From Saccharopolyspora erythraea NRRL 2338 (GTDB lineage: Bacteria > Actinomycetota > Actinomycetes > Mycobacteriales > Pseudonocardiaceae): 64,000 nucleotides of DNA. A program made the position numbers and the translations under genes. The stretch is from assembly GCF_000062885.1 (NCBI RefSeq), contig NC_009142.1:806001-870000 (forward strand), given 5' to 3'. Below are positions 15,335 to 24,392 of the stretch, in pieces (the first letter of the stretch is position 1; every line of letters starts with the position of its first letter). The notes beneath the pieces were generated by a model. It was not told the DNA's origin. It did not search any database and saw only the letters and a list, made by a program, of their open reading frames with translations.

Positions 15335-16600
15335 ATGCGCGTCGTCTTCTCCTCCATGGCCAGCAAGAGCCACCTCTTCGGCCTCGTCCCCCTCGCATGG
15401 GCGTTCCGCGCGGCGGGGCACGAGGTCCGCGTGGTCGCGTCCCCGGCGCTCACCGAGGACATCACCGCGGCCGGGCTGACCGCCGTCCCGGTCGGCACCG
15501 ACGTCGACCTCGTGGACTTCATGACCCACGCGGGCCACGACATCATCGACTACGTCCGGAGCCTGGACTTCAGCGAGCGGGACCCCGCCACCTTGACCTG
15601 GGAGCACCTGCTGGGCATGCAGACCGTGCTCACCCCGACCTTCTACGCCCTGATGAGCCCGGACACGCTCATCGAAGGCATGGTCTCGTTCTGCCGGAAG
15701 TGGCGGCCCGACCTGGTCATCTGGGAGCCGCTCACCTTCGCCGCGCCCATCGCGGCGGCGGTGACCGGAACGCCGCACGCGCGGCTGCTGTGGGGACCCG
15801 ACATCACCACCCGGGCGCGGCAGAACTTCCTCGGCCTGCTGCCCGACCAGCCGGAGGAGCACCGGGAGGACCCGCTCGCCGAGTGGCTCACCTGGACGCT
15901 GGAGAAGTACGGCGGCCCGGCCTTCGACGAGGAGGTGGTCGTCGGGCAGTGGACGATCGACCCCGCCCCGGCCGCGATCAGGCTCGACACCGGCCTGAAG
16001 ACCGTCGGGATGCGCTACGTCGACTACAACGGGCCGTCCGTGGTGCCGGAATGGCTGCACGACGAGCCCGAGCGCCGCCGCGTGTGCCTCACGCTCGGGA
16101 TCTCCAGCCGCGAGAACAGCATCGGGCAGGTCTCCATCGAGGAGCTGCTGGGTGCCGTCGGCGACGTCGACGCCGAGATCATCGCGACCTTCGACGCGCA
16201 GCAGCTAGAAGGCGTCGCGAACATCCCGGACAACGTCCGCACGGTCGGCTTCGTCCCGATGCACGCGCTGCTGCCGACCTGCGCGGCGACGGTGCACCAC
16301 GGCGGACCCGGGAGCTGGCACACCGCGGCGATCCACGGCGTGCCGCAGGTGATCCTGCCCGACGGCTGGGACACCGGCGTGCGCGCGCAGCGCACGCAGG
16401 AATTCGGGGCGGGGATCGCGCTGCCCGTGCCCGAGCTGACCCCCGACCAGCTCCGGGAGTCGGTGAAGCGGGTCCTCGACGACCCGGCCCACCGCGCCGG
16501 CGCGGCGCGGATGCGCGACGACATGCTCGCGGAGCCGTCACCGGCCGAGGTCGTCGGCATCTGCGAGGAACTGGCCGCAGGAAGGAGAGAACCACGATGA
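15335..16600 (+). CDS. eryCIII: TDP-desosamine:3-O-mycarosyl erythronolide B desosaminyltransferase
   Basis: A 421-residue GT-B glycosyltransferase of the macrolide GT1 type. It transfers TDP-D-desosamine to the C-5 hydroxyl of the mycarosylated aglycone, giving erythromycin D, and needs EryCII. The N-terminal acceptor domain starts MRVVFSSMASKSH. The C-terminal donor domain carries the family signature around VHHGGPGSWHTA with the conserved HGG and a following Gly-Val-Pro-Gln. The TGA overlaps the eryBII ATG (ATGA), and an AGGAGAG ribosome site lies just before eryBII. The product is cytoplasmic. Confidence 0.96.
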   Translation: MRVVFSSMASKSHLFGLVPLAWAFRAAGHEVRVVASPALTEDITAAGLTAVPVGTDVDLVDFMTHAGHDIIDYVRSLDFSERDPATLTWEHLLGMQTVLTPTFYALMSPDTLIEGMVSFCRKWRPDLVIWEPLTFAAPIAAAVTGTPHARLLWGPDITTRARQNFLGLLPDQPEEHREDPLAEWLTWTLEKYGGPAFDEEVVVGQWTIDPAPAAIRLDTGLKTVGMRYVDYNGPSVVPEWLHDEPERRRVCLTLGISSRENSIGQVSIEELLGAVGDVDAEIIATFDAQQLEGVANIPDNVRTVGFVPMHALLPTCAATVHHGGPGSWHTAAIHGVPQVILPDGWDTGVRAQRTQEFGAGIALPVPELTPDQLRESVKRVLDDPAHRAGAARMRDDMLAEPSPAEVVGICEELAAGRREPR

Positions 16601-17598
16601 CCACCGACGCCGCGACGCACGTGCGGCTCGGGCGTTCCGCGCTGCTCACCAGCAGGCTCTGGCTCGGCACGGTGAACTTCAGCGGACGCGTCGAGGACGA
16701 CGACGCGCTGCGCCTGATGGACCACGCCCGGGACCGCGGCATCAACTGCCTCGACACCGCCGACATGTACGGCTGGCGGCTCTACAAGGGCCACACCGAG
16801 GAGCTGGTGGGCAGGTGGCTGGCCCAGGGCGGCGGACGGCGCGAGGACACCGTGCTGGCGACCAAGGTCGGCGGCGAGATGAGCGAGCGCGTCAACGACA
16901 GCGGGCTGTCGGCGCGGCACATCATCGCCTCCTGCGAGGGATCGCTGCGCAGGCTGGGCGTCGACCACATCGACGTCTACCAGATGCACCACATCGACCG
17001 GTCCGCGCCGTGGGACGAGGTGTGGCAGGCCATGGACAGCCTCGTCGCCAGCGGCAAGGTCTCCTACGTCGGCTCGTCGAACTTCGCGGGCTGGCACATC
17101 GCCGCCGCGCAGGAGAACGCCGCCCGCCGCCACTCCCTGGGCATGGTCTCCCACCAGTGCCTGTACAACCTGGCGGTCCGGCACGCCGAGCTGGAGGTGC
17201 TGCCCGCCGCGCAGGCCTACGGGCTCGGCGTCTTCGCCTGGTCGCCGCTGCACGGCGGCCTGCTCAGCGGAGCGCTGGAGAAGCTGGCCGCGGGCACCGC
17301 GGTGAAGTCGGCGCAGGGCCGTGCGCAGGTGCTGTTGCCGTCCCTGCGCCCGGCGATCGAGGCCTACGAGAAGTTCTGCCGCAACCTCGGCGAAGACCCG
17401 GCCGAGGTGGGGCTCGCATGGGTGCTGTCCCGGCCCGGCATCGCCGGCGCCGTCATCGGCCCGCGAACCCCCGAGCAGCTCGACTCCGCGCTGAAGGCGT
17501 CCGCGATGACCCTGGACGAGCAGGCGCTGTCCGAACTGGACGAGATCTTCCCCGCGGTGGCCTCCGGCGGCGCGGCGCCGGAAGCCTGGTTGCAGTGA
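16597..17598 (+). CDS. eryBII: NDP-sugar 2,3-enoyl reductase (aldo/keto reductase) of mycarose synthesis
   Basis: A 333-residue aldo/keto reductase. The AKR tetrad is visible: Asp in NCLDTADMYG, Tyr in the same motif, Lys in LATKVGG and His in QMHHID, followed by GSSNFAG. In the mycarose branch this enzyme reduces the 2,3-enoyl (2,3-dehydro) TDP-sugar formed after 2-deoxygenation. The substrate assignment comes from cluster knowledge rather than from the sequence itself. The ATG sits in an ATGA overlap with eryCIII. A 31-bp gap with AGAAAGGA leads to eryG. Confidence 0.93.
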   Translation: MTTDAATHVRLGRSALLTSRLWLGTVNFSGRVEDDDALRLMDHARDRGINCLDTADMYGWRLYKGHTEELVGRWLAQGGGRREDTVLATKVGGEMSERVNDSGLSARHIIASCEGSLRRLGVDHIDVYQMHHIDRSAPWDEVWQAMDSLVASGKVSYVGSSNFAGWHIAAAQENAARRHSLGMVSHQCLYNLAVRHAELEVLPAAQAYGLGVFAWSPLHGGLLSGALEKLAAGTAVKSAQGRAQVLLPSLRPAIEAYEKFCRNLGEDPAEVGLAWVLSRPGIAGAVIGPRTPEQLDSALKASAMTLDEQALSELDEIFPAVASGGAAPEAWLQ

Positions 17599-17629
17599 GC
17601 ACAAGAGGAACCGAGAAAGGATACGGCTG

Positions 17630-18550
17630 GTGAGCGTGAAGCAGAAGTCAGCGTTGCAGGACCTGGTCGACTTCGCCAAGTGGCACGTGTGGACCAGGGT
17701 GCGGCCGTCCAGCCGTGCGCGCCTGGCCTACGAGCTGTTCGCCGACGACCACGAGGCCACGACCGAGGGCGCCTACATCAACCTCGGCTACTGGAAGCCC
17801 GGGTGCGCCGGCCTGGAGGAGGCCAACCAGGAGCTGGCGAACCAGCTCGCCGAGGCCGCGGGGATCAGCGAGGGCGACGAGGTGCTCGACGTCGGGTTCG
17901 GGCTCGGCGCGCAGGACTTCTTCTGGCTCGAGACGCGCAAGCCGGCCAGGATCGTCGGCGTCGACCTGACCCCGAGCCACGTCCGCATCGCCTCCGAGCG
18001 CGCGGAGCGCGAGAACGTGCAGGACCGCCTGCAGTTCAAGGAGGGCTCGGCGACCGACCTGCCCTTCGGCGCGGAGACCTTCGACCGCGTCACCTCCCTG
18101 GAGTCGGCCCTGCACTACGAGCCGCGGACCGACTTCTTCAAGGGCGCGTTCGAGGTGCTCAAGCCCGGAGGCGTGCTGGCCATCGGCGACATCATCCCGC
18201 TCGACCTGCGCGAGCCCGGTTCCGACGGACCGCCGAAGCTGGCGCCGCAGCGGTCGGGATCGCTGTCCGGCGGCATCCCGGTGGAGAACTGGGTGCCCCG
18301 CGAGACCTACGCCAAGCAGCTCCGCGAAGCGGGCTTCGTCGACGTCGAGGTGAAGTCGGTCCGCGACAACGTGATGGAGCCCTGGCTGGACTACTGGCTG
18401 CGCAAGCTGCAGGACGAGTCGTTCAAGAAGAGCGTGAGCAGGCTCTTCTACAGCCAGGTCAAGCGGTCGCTGACCAGCGACTCGGGCATGAAGGGCGAGC
18501 TGCCCGCGCTCGACTTCGTGATCGCCTCAGCCCGCAAGCCCGGCGCGTAG
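17630..18550 (+). CDS. eryG: Erythromycin C 3''-O-methyltransferase
   Basis: A 306-residue class I SAM-dependent methyltransferase. Motif I is VLDVGFGLGAQ, followed by the acidic VGVDLTPSH strand end. It methylates the 3''-hydroxyl of mycarose to cladinose (erythromycin C to A, D to B), the last tailoring step together with the C-12 hydroxylase EryK, which is outside the window. GTG start chosen at 17630: GAGAAAGGA lies 8-10 bases upstream and the N-terminus MSVKQKSALQD matches the known protein. Its last 24 bases overlap the 3' end of the convergent thioesterase gene. Confidence 0.96.
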   Translation: MSVKQKSALQDLVDFAKWHVWTRVRPSSRARLAYELFADDHEATTEGAYINLGYWKPGCAGLEEANQELANQLAEAAGISEGDEVLDVGFGLGAQDFFWLETRKPARIVGVDLTPSHVRIASERAERENVQDRLQFKEGSATDLPFGAETFDRVTSLESALHYEPRTDFFKGAFEVLKPGGVLAIGDIIPLDLREPGSDGPPKLAPQRSGSLSGGIPVENWVPRETYAKQLREAGFVDVEVKSVRDNVMEPWLDYWLRKLQDESFKKSVSRLFYSQVKRSLTSDSGMKGELPALDFVIASARKPGA

Positions 18551-19270
18551 CAGGTCCCGGCGCACGGCACCGGCCACCTCGGTGACCTGTTCACCCAGGT
18601 AGAAGTGCCCGCCGGGGAAGGTCCTGGTCCGGCCGGGGATGACCGAGTGCTGCAACCAGCGCTCGGCGTCCCCGGTCGCGGTCAGCGGGTCGGCGTCGCC
18701 GCACAGCGCGGTGATGCCGGCCCGCAGCGGTGGTCCGTCCGCCCAGGCGTAGGAGCGCAGCACGCGGTAGTCGGCGCGCAGCACCGGCAGCGACATGGCG
18801 AGCAGGGCCTCGTCGGCCAGCGCCGCCTCGCTGGTGCCGAGCCGGCGCAGCTCGTCCACCAGACCGTCGTCGCCGGGCAGGTCGGTGCGGCGCTCGTGCA
18901 CGCGCGGGGCGGTCTGCCCGGACACGAACAGCCGCAGCGGCCCGCCGCCGGGCTCGCGTTCGAGCCTGCGCGCCGTCTCGTAGGCGATCAACGCGCCCAT
19001 GCTGTGCCCGAACAGGGCGAACGGGCCGTCGCCGCCCGACGCGCGCAGCACGGCGGCCACCTCGTCGGCGATCTCGCCGGCGGTGCCCAGGGGCTCCTCG
19101 TCGCGGCGGTCCTGGCGCCCCGGGTACTGCACGGCGTGCACGTCGATCTCGGGCGCCAAGGCGCGCGCGAGGTCGAGGTAGGAGTCGGCCGCGGCTCCCG
19201 CGTGCGGGAAGCACACCAGCCGCGCCCGGTGCTCGACGGGAGGACCGAACCGCCGCAGCCAGGTGCTCAT
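18527..19270 (-). CDS. Type II (editing) thioesterase of the erythromycin cluster
   Basis: A 247-residue alpha/beta-hydrolase of the type II thioesterase family, known in this cluster as eryORF5. Visible are the N-terminal FPHAGAAADSY, the nucleophile elbow FGHSMGALIAY, and a C-terminal FPGGHFYL catalytic His. Such enzymes remove aberrant acyl groups from PKS carrier proteins. ATG at 19270 chosen because it overlaps the eryF stop (ATGA) and gives the usual family length; a longer in-frame extension of 19 codons lies inside eryF. It is probably co-transcribed with eryF and eryBIII on the minus strand. Confidence 0.93.
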   Translation of the reverse strand: MSTWLRRFGPPVEHRARLVCFPHAGAAADSYLDLARALAPEIDVHAVQYPGRQDRRDEEPLGTAGEIADEVAAVLRASGGDGPFALFGHSMGALIAYETARRLEREPGGGPLRLFVSGQTAPRVHERRTDLPGDDGLVDELRRLGTSEAALADEALLAMSLPVLRADYRVLRSYAWADGPPLRAGITALCGDADPLTATGDAERWLQHSVIPGRTRTFPGGHFYLGEQVTEVAGAVRRDLLRAGLAG

Positions 19271-20481
19271 CCGTCGAGCCGCACCGGTAGGTGGTCGATG
19301 CCCCGCAGCAGCAGCGAACGCCGCCACACCACGTCGTCGGCGTCGATTCCCAGCGACAGAGCGGGGAAGCGGCCGAACAGCGCCCGCAGCGCCACCTCGC
19401 CCTCCAGCTTGGCCAGCGGCCGGCCCATGCAGAAGTGGATGCCCTGCCCGAACGACAGGTGGCCGCGGGTGTCGCGGGTGACGTCGAAGCGGTGGGGGTC
19501 CGGGAACTGCTTCGGGTCGCGGTTGGCCGCGCCGTTCGCGACCAGCACCGTGCTGTACTGGGGGATCGCGACACCGCCGATCTCCACCTCCTCCGCGGCG
19601 AAGCGCGTGGTGGTCTCCGGCGGAGCGATGTAGCGCAGGATCTCCTCGACGGCGTTGGGCAGCGCCGACGGGTCCCGCCGCACCAGCGCGAGCTGGTCCG
19701 GGTGGGTGAGCAGCAGGTAGGTGCCGATCCCGATGAGGCTCACCGACGCCTCGAAACCGGCCAGCAGCAGCACCAGCGCGATGGAGGTCAGCTCGTCGGC
19801 GCTGAGCCGACCGTCATCGTCGTCCTGGACCCTGATCAGCGCGGACAGCAGGTCGTCGCCGGGCTCGGTGCGGCGGCGCTCGACCAGGTCGAGGATGAAG
19901 TTGACGACCTCCCTGGCCGCCTGCCCGCGCTGTTCGGCCCGCTCCGGGTCCATGACCAGGATCTCCGAGCTCCACCGCCCGAACTCCCCGCGGTACTTCT
20001 CGTCGACGCCGAGCAGCTCGCAGATGACCTTGATGGGCAGCGGGTGGGCGAAGCGGTCGACGATGTCGACCACGCCGGAGTCGCCCACCTCGTCGAGCAG
20101 CTCCGCGGTGATCTGCTCGACGCGGGGCCGCATCGCCTCCACGCGGCGGACGGTGAACTCCTGCGACACCAGCTTGCGCAGCCGGGTGTGGGTCGGCGGG
20201 TCGCTGGTGCCCATGTTGGTGGCGAAGTAGTTCCGCACGTCCTCGGGGAAACCGAGGTATGCCGGGAACTCGACCTCCACGCCCGGGTACTTCTTCTTCG
20301 GGTCGCTGCTCAGGCGCAGGTCGCTCAGCGCGGCCTTCGCCTCGTCGTAGCCGGTGACCAGCCACGCGTCCTGGCCGAGGAAGCGCACCGGCGTCACCGG
20401 CGCGGTCTCGCGCAGCTCGGCGTAGGTGCGGTACCAGTCGACGTGGAAGGAGTCGCTTTCGAGATCGGGAACGGTCGTCAT
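19267..20481 (-). CDS. eryF: Cytochrome P450 6-deoxyerythronolide B C-6 hydroxylase (CYP107A1)
   Basis: A 404-residue soluble bacterial P450 that converts 6-deoxyerythronolide B to erythronolide B. The heme ligand is Cys351 in FGQGIHFCMG and the ExxR helix is EEILRY. The I-helix reads AGFEAS, with Ala245 where nearly all P450s have the acid-alcohol Thr. This is the known hallmark of P450eryF, in which the substrate hydroxyl helps proton delivery. The ATG overlaps the eryBIII TGA, and its TGA overlaps the thioesterase ATG. An in-frame reading upstream of 20481 is only the shadow of eryBIII. Confidence 0.98.
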   Translation of the reverse strand: MTTVPDLESDSFHVDWYRTYAELRETAPVTPVRFLGQDAWLVTGYDEAKAALSDLRLSSDPKKKYPGVEVEFPAYLGFPEDVRNYFATNMGTSDPPTHTRLRKLVSQEFTVRRVEAMRPRVEQITAELLDEVGDSGVVDIVDRFAHPLPIKVICELLGVDEKYRGEFGRWSSEILVMDPERAEQRGQAAREVVNFILDLVERRRTEPGDDLLSALIRVQDDDDGRLSADELTSIALVLLLAGFEASVSLIGIGTYLLLTHPDQLALVRRDPSALPNAVEEILRYIAPPETTTRFAAEEVEIGGVAIPQYSTVLVANGAANRDPKQFPDPHRFDVTRDTRGHLSFGQGIHFCMGRPLAKLEGEVALRALFGRFPALSLGIDADDVVWRRSLLLRGIDHLPVRLDG

Positions 20482-21722
20482 ACGACTTCCAGTCGGGGTA
20501 GGGGGAAGATCAGCTTTCCGCCGCCAGCGAGGAACTCCTGCTCGCGTTCGACGAACCCGTCGCGGTAGATCCAGGGCAGCACCAGCAGCTGGTCGGGGCG
20601 GCGCGACTTGGCCTCTTCCTCCGACACGATCGGGATCCCGGTGCCCGGGGTGTAGCAACCGGACTTCTCCGGGCTGACCTCGCCGATGCAGGGCAGGTCC
20701 TGCTCGGTGAGCCCGCAGTACTGGAGGATGACGTTGCCCTTGGTCGAGGCGCCGTAGCCGAGCGTCAGCTTGCCCTCGGCGCGGGACTTGGCCAGGAACT
20801 CCAGCAGTTGGTCGCGCTGGCGCTCGGTTTCGCGCGCGAACGCCTCGTAGGGGGCCATGGTGTCGAGCTTCGCGGCGGCCTCGCGGGCGCGGATGCGCTC
20901 CAGGCCCGCCTCGTCGACCGGGTGGCCGCTGCCTTGCTTGGCCAGCACGGCGCACAGGCTGCCGCCGTAGACGTCGGTGATCTCGGCGTCGACGACCTTC
21001 AGCCCGACCCGCTGCGCCATCCACTCGATCTGCGCGAGCGCGTAGTACTCGAGGTGCTCGTGGCACACGACGTCGTAGGCGCCGGCGTCGAGCATGGAGG
21101 GCAGGTAGCTCTGCTCCATCAGCCAGAGCCCGTCGTCGGCCAGGATGTCGTGCACGTCCCGCATGAACCGCATCGGCTCGGGCAGGTCGTAGAACATCGC
21201 GATGGAGGTGACGACCTTTGCGCGGCGCTCGCCGTAGCGCTCCTCGAAGGCGTCGGCCGAGAAGAACCCGGTGACCAGGTCGGCCTCCGGCGGGTAGAGG
21301 TCGCGGAACTTCTCGCCCACCAGGTCGAAGCCGGCCAGCTTCGGGGCGTCGGGCAGGTATCCGCGCAGCAGCGTGGAGTCGTTGCTGCCGATGTCGACCA
21401 CCAGGTCGTCCGGGCCCACCGGCACCATGCCCCGCAGCTTGGCCACCTTGCCGTGCAGGTGGTTGATCATGAACGGGCGGATGCCGGACCGGTAGCCGTA
21501 TCCCTCGTTGTACATCAGCCCGAAATCGGCGCTCTCGCGCAGCTGGACCAGTCCGCAGCCGGGCGGCGCGCACTTGACCAGTTCGAGCGGGACCGAGGGC
21601 ACGATTTCGTCGCGGTTCCGGGGGAACACTCCGGTGAGGGCCTGATCTCCCAGGTGCAGCACGGACTCGAGGTCATGGTTCCCGCATATGCGGCATTTGC
21701 CTAGTCCCACAAGGAAGATCAT
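20478..21722 (-). CDS. eryBIII: TDP-4-keto-2,6-dideoxyhexose 3-C-methyltransferase
   Basis: A 414-residue sugar C-methyltransferase of the TylC3/EryBIII type. It adds the C-3 methyl group of mycarose. The N-terminal zinc-binding domain shows CRIC plus CAPPGC. The SAM domain has VVDIGSNDSTLL, and the C-terminal domain has the conserved GYGASTKGN. ATG at 21722 gives MIFLVGLGKCRICG; an internal GTG five codons later is an alternative start, since no clear Shine-Dalgarno separates them. First gene of the minus-strand eryBIII-eryF-thioesterase group. Confidence 0.93.
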   Translation of the reverse strand: MIFLVGLGKCRICGNHDLESVLHLGDQALTGVFPRNRDEIVPSVPLELVKCAPPGCGLVQLRESADFGLMYNEGYGYRSGIRPFMINHLHGKVAKLRGMVPVGPDDLVVDIGSNDSTLLRGYLPDAPKLAGFDLVGEKFRDLYPPEADLVTGFFSADAFEERYGERRAKVVTSIAMFYDLPEPMRFMRDVHDILADDGLWLMEQSYLPSMLDAGAYDVVCHEHLEYYALAQIEWMAQRVGLKVVDAEITDVYGGSLCAVLAKQGSGHPVDEAGLERIRAREAAAKLDTMAPYEAFARETERQRDQLLEFLAKSRAEGKLTLGYGASTKGNVILQYCGLTEQDLPCIGEVSPEKSGCYTPGTGIPIVSEEEAKSRRPDQLLVLPWIYRDGFVEREQEFLAGGGKLIFPLPRLEVV

Positions 21723-21929
21723 AACGAGCGCGGCGCCGCGGCCAACCCGTCGAGCTTTGTGTCCTGGATCACATCAGCCGGTTTACGACTCCCGTTGCGT
21801 CCATTGTGGATCGCGCTTTCCGCTGCGATGTCCGGCCGAGGAGCGGCGTCCGAAAAGTCCGTGTCGGCACCGCGCGCCGGTGTTAGGTTGATCAAGCTGA
21901 AAATTGTTTGCATGACTGGGGGTGAGCGC
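21723..21929. promoter_or_regulatory. Divergent promoter region between eryBIII and eryBI
   Basis: The 207 bp between two divergent genes must hold both promoters. A TAGGTT at 21884-21889 could be a -10 for eryBI, but no good -35 accompanies it. Nothing convincing is seen for eryBIII. GGGGGTGAG before the GTG at 21930 is the ribosome site that decides the eryBI start. Confidence 0.5.
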
Positions 21930-24338
21930 GTGAAACGGCTGGTCATCCGCATCGCGCCGCTGTTGTTGGTAGTTCCGCTGCTCGTGGCGGCCGTATCGCC
22001 GGTACGCCATTCGCAGCGGGTGGATGAGCTGATCGGACAGCTGACCCTGGACGAGAAGCTCTCCTTCGTCTACTGGGACTACAACGAGAAGGACCCGCTG
22101 GCGAAGCTCTGGCTGCCCGGAGTACCGCGCCTGGGCATCCCGCAGATCCGCGGCACCGACGGGCCCGCCGGGGTCACCATCCACCAGCCGGCGATCGCCA
22201 TGCCCGCGCCGGTCGCGCTGGCGTCGGCGTTCGACGACCGGCTGGCCCACGAGTACGGCACGGTGCTCGGCAGGGAGGGCCGCGCGTTCGAGCAGGACAT
22301 CATCCTGGGCCCGATGGTCAACAACATCCGCGTCCCGCAGGCGGGACGCAACTTCGAGACCTTCAGCGAGGACCCGCTGGTCACCGCCCGCACCGCGGCC
22401 GCCCAGATCCGCGGCATCCACAGCCAGGGGCTGATGACCAGCGCCAAGCACTACGCGGCCAACACCCAGGAGACCGACCGGTTCACCATCGACGTCGACG
22501 TGGACCAGCGCACCCTGCGGGAGCTGGAGCTGCCCGGCTTCGAGGCCGCGGTCGCCGCCGGCGCGACATCGGTGATGTGCGCCTACCCCAAGGTCAACGG
22601 CACGCACGCCTGCGGCCACCGGCAGCTGCTCACCGAGATCCTCAAGGAGCAGTGGGGTTTCAAGGGCTGGGTGATGTCGGACTGGACCGCCACCCACGCC
22701 ACCGAGGACCTCGTCGCCGGGCTCGACCAGGAGATGGGCGTCGAGGTCCGCGAGGACGGCAGCCTGTTCAGGGGCAAGTACCTGGGCGAGGCGCTGAAGA
22801 AGGCCATCCGGGAGGGCCGCATTCCCGAGTCCGCGCTCGACGCGTCGGTGCGCCGCATCCTCACCCAGTTCGAGCGGTTCGGCCTGCTCGACGAGACCAA
22901 GCCGCCGCGGCCGGAGCGCGACGTCGCGGGCGGCACCCGCATCGCCCAGGAGGTCGCCGAGTCGGGCGCGGTGCTGCTGCGCAACGAGGGCGGCGTGCTG
23001 CCGCTGGATCCCGCGGCGGGCCAGGACATCGCGGTCATCGGGCCGTCGGCCCAACAGCCGAAGGTCACCGGGCTGGGCAGCTCCTACGTCGAGCCCGACT
23101 TCGCCAACGCGCCGCTGGACACCATCACCCAGCGCGTCGGCAGCGGCGGTCGCGTCGGGTACTCCGTCGGCGAGGAGCTGAAGGGCGCTCCGATCCCGGA
23201 AACCGCGCTGCAACCGGCGTTCGTGCCCGGCGAGGTCACGCCGCCCCCATCAGGCGGCGTGATCTACGACGGCAGGCTGAAGGTGGACGCCGACGGGCTC
23301 TACCGCATCGCGGCCAGGATCGACGGAGGCAACGGGAGCCTGCAGATCGACGGCGGCGCCCCGATCGGCGTCGGCGACGTCTTCGGCCCGCTCACCAGCG
23401 TGCCGGTCTGGCTCACCAAGGGCGAGCACACCATCCAGATGACCGGAGCGGCGCCGGTGGGCGGCGGTTCGCTCGACGTCGACCTGACCTGGGTCACCCC
23501 GGGGCACGCCCAGCGCGAGTTCGACGCGGCGGTGGAGCGGGCGCGCGACTCCGACGTCGCGGTGGTTTTCGCCTACGACGACGGCGCGGAGACCGCCGAC
23601 CGCACGTCGCTGAGCCTGCCCGGCACCCAGGACAAGCTGATCGACGCCGTCGCCTCGGTCAACCCGAACACCGTCGTGGTGCTCAACACCGGCTCGTCGG
23701 TCACGATGCCGTGGCTGGACAAGACCCGCGCGGTGCTCGACATGTGGTACCCGGGACAGGCCGGGGCGGAGGCCACCACGGCGCTGCTGTTCGGCGACGC
23801 CGAGCCCGGCGGCCGGCTCACCCAGACCTTCCCGGTGTCGCAGGAACGCACGCCCGTCGGCGGCGACCCGGCGCGCTTCCCCGGCGTGGACGGGAAGGTG
23901 CACTACTCGGAGGGCATCTTCTCGGGCTACCGCTGGTACGACCGGGAGGGTGTGGACCCGCTTTTCCCGTTCGGGCACGGGCTTTCCTACACCACGTTCG
24001 AGCGCACCGACCCGGTCGTCGAGCGCACCCGCGACGGCCTCGACGTGACGGTGACCGTGCGCAACACCGGTCAGCGGCGCGGCAGCGACGTCGTGCAGGT
24101 CTACCTCGGCCCCAGCCCGCAGGTTCCGCTGGACCAGGCACCGCGGCAGCTCGCCGGGTACCAGAAGGTCGAACTCGCACCGGGCGAGACCAAGCGCGTC
24201 CGGGTGCACGTCGCGGAGCGGGCCCTCCAGCACTGGGACGAAGCCGCGGGCGGCTGGAAGCTCGGGGGCGGCAAGCGAGCGGTGGAGATCGGCTCGTCGT
24301 CGCGCGACATCGACCTCCGGGCCGACATCAACCTCTGA
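21930..24338 (+). CDS. eryBI: Secreted family 3 beta-glucosidase of the erythromycin cluster
   Basis: A glycoside hydrolase family 3 protein (802 aa from the GTG at 21930). The N-terminal domain has the GTDGPAGV and SAKHYAAN motifs and the nucleophile region VMSDW; a PA14-like insertion follows around IYDGRLKVDADGLYRI; the fibronectin-III-like C-terminus ends the protein. The first residues (KR, then a long hydrophobic run ending near SPV) look like a signal peptide, so the enzyme is likely exported. Homologues such as DesR remove a 2'-glucose from inactivated macrolides, so reactivation of a glucosylated product is the likeliest role; EryBI is not known to be essential for erythromycin formation. 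GTG 21930 chosen over ATG 21912 because only it has a Shine-Dalgarno. Confidence 0.92.
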   Translation: MKRLVIRIAPLLLVVPLLVAAVSPVRHSQRVDELIGQLTLDEKLSFVYWDYNEKDPLAKLWLPGVPRLGIPQIRGTDGPAGVTIHQPAIAMPAPVALASAFDDRLAHEYGTVLGREGRAFEQDIILGPMVNNIRVPQAGRNFETFSEDPLVTARTAAAQIRGIHSQGLMTSAKHYAANTQETDRFTIDVDVDQRTLRELELPGFEAAVAAGATSVMCAYPKVNGTHACGHRQLLTEILKEQWGFKGWVMSDWTATHATEDLVAGLDQEMGVEVREDGSLFRGKYLGEALKKAIREGRIPESALDASVRRILTQFERFGLLDETKPPRPERDVAGGTRIAQEVAESGAVLLRNEGGVLPLDPAAGQDIAVIGPSAQQPKVTGLGSSYVEPDFANAPLDTITQRVGSGGRVGYSVGEELKGAPIPETALQPAFVPGEVTPPPSGGVIYDGRLKVDADGLYRIAARIDGGNGSLQIDGGAPIGVGDVFGPLTSVPVWLTKGEHTIQMTGAAPVGGGSLDVDLTWVTPGHAQREFDAAVERARDSDVAVVFAYDDGAETADRTSLSLPGTQDKLIDAVASVNPNTVVVLNTGSSVTMPWLDKTRAVLDMWYPGQAGAEATTALLFGDAEPGGRLTQTFPVSQERTPVGGDPARFPGVDGKVHYSEGIFSGYRWYDREGVDPLFPFGHGLSYTTFERTDPVVERTRDGLDVTVTVRNTGQRRGSDVVQVYLGPSPQVPLDQAPRQLAGYQKVELAPGETKRVRVHVAERALQHWDEAAGGWKLGGGKRAVEIGSSSRDIDLRADINL

Positions 24339-24352
24339 TTCCTCTCGACCAA

Positions 24353-24371
24353 CAGGCCGCTCGACGGCCTG
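24353..24371. terminator. Bidirectional hairpin between eryBI and ermE
   Basis: Perfect 7-bp stem (CAGGCCG / CGGCCTG) with a 5-base loop in the 54-bp gap between the convergent eryBI and ermE stops. There is no T-run, so termination is inferred from position and symmetry. Confidence 0.55.
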
Positions 24372-24392
24372 CCCCGTTCCGCGTGCCGGGGA

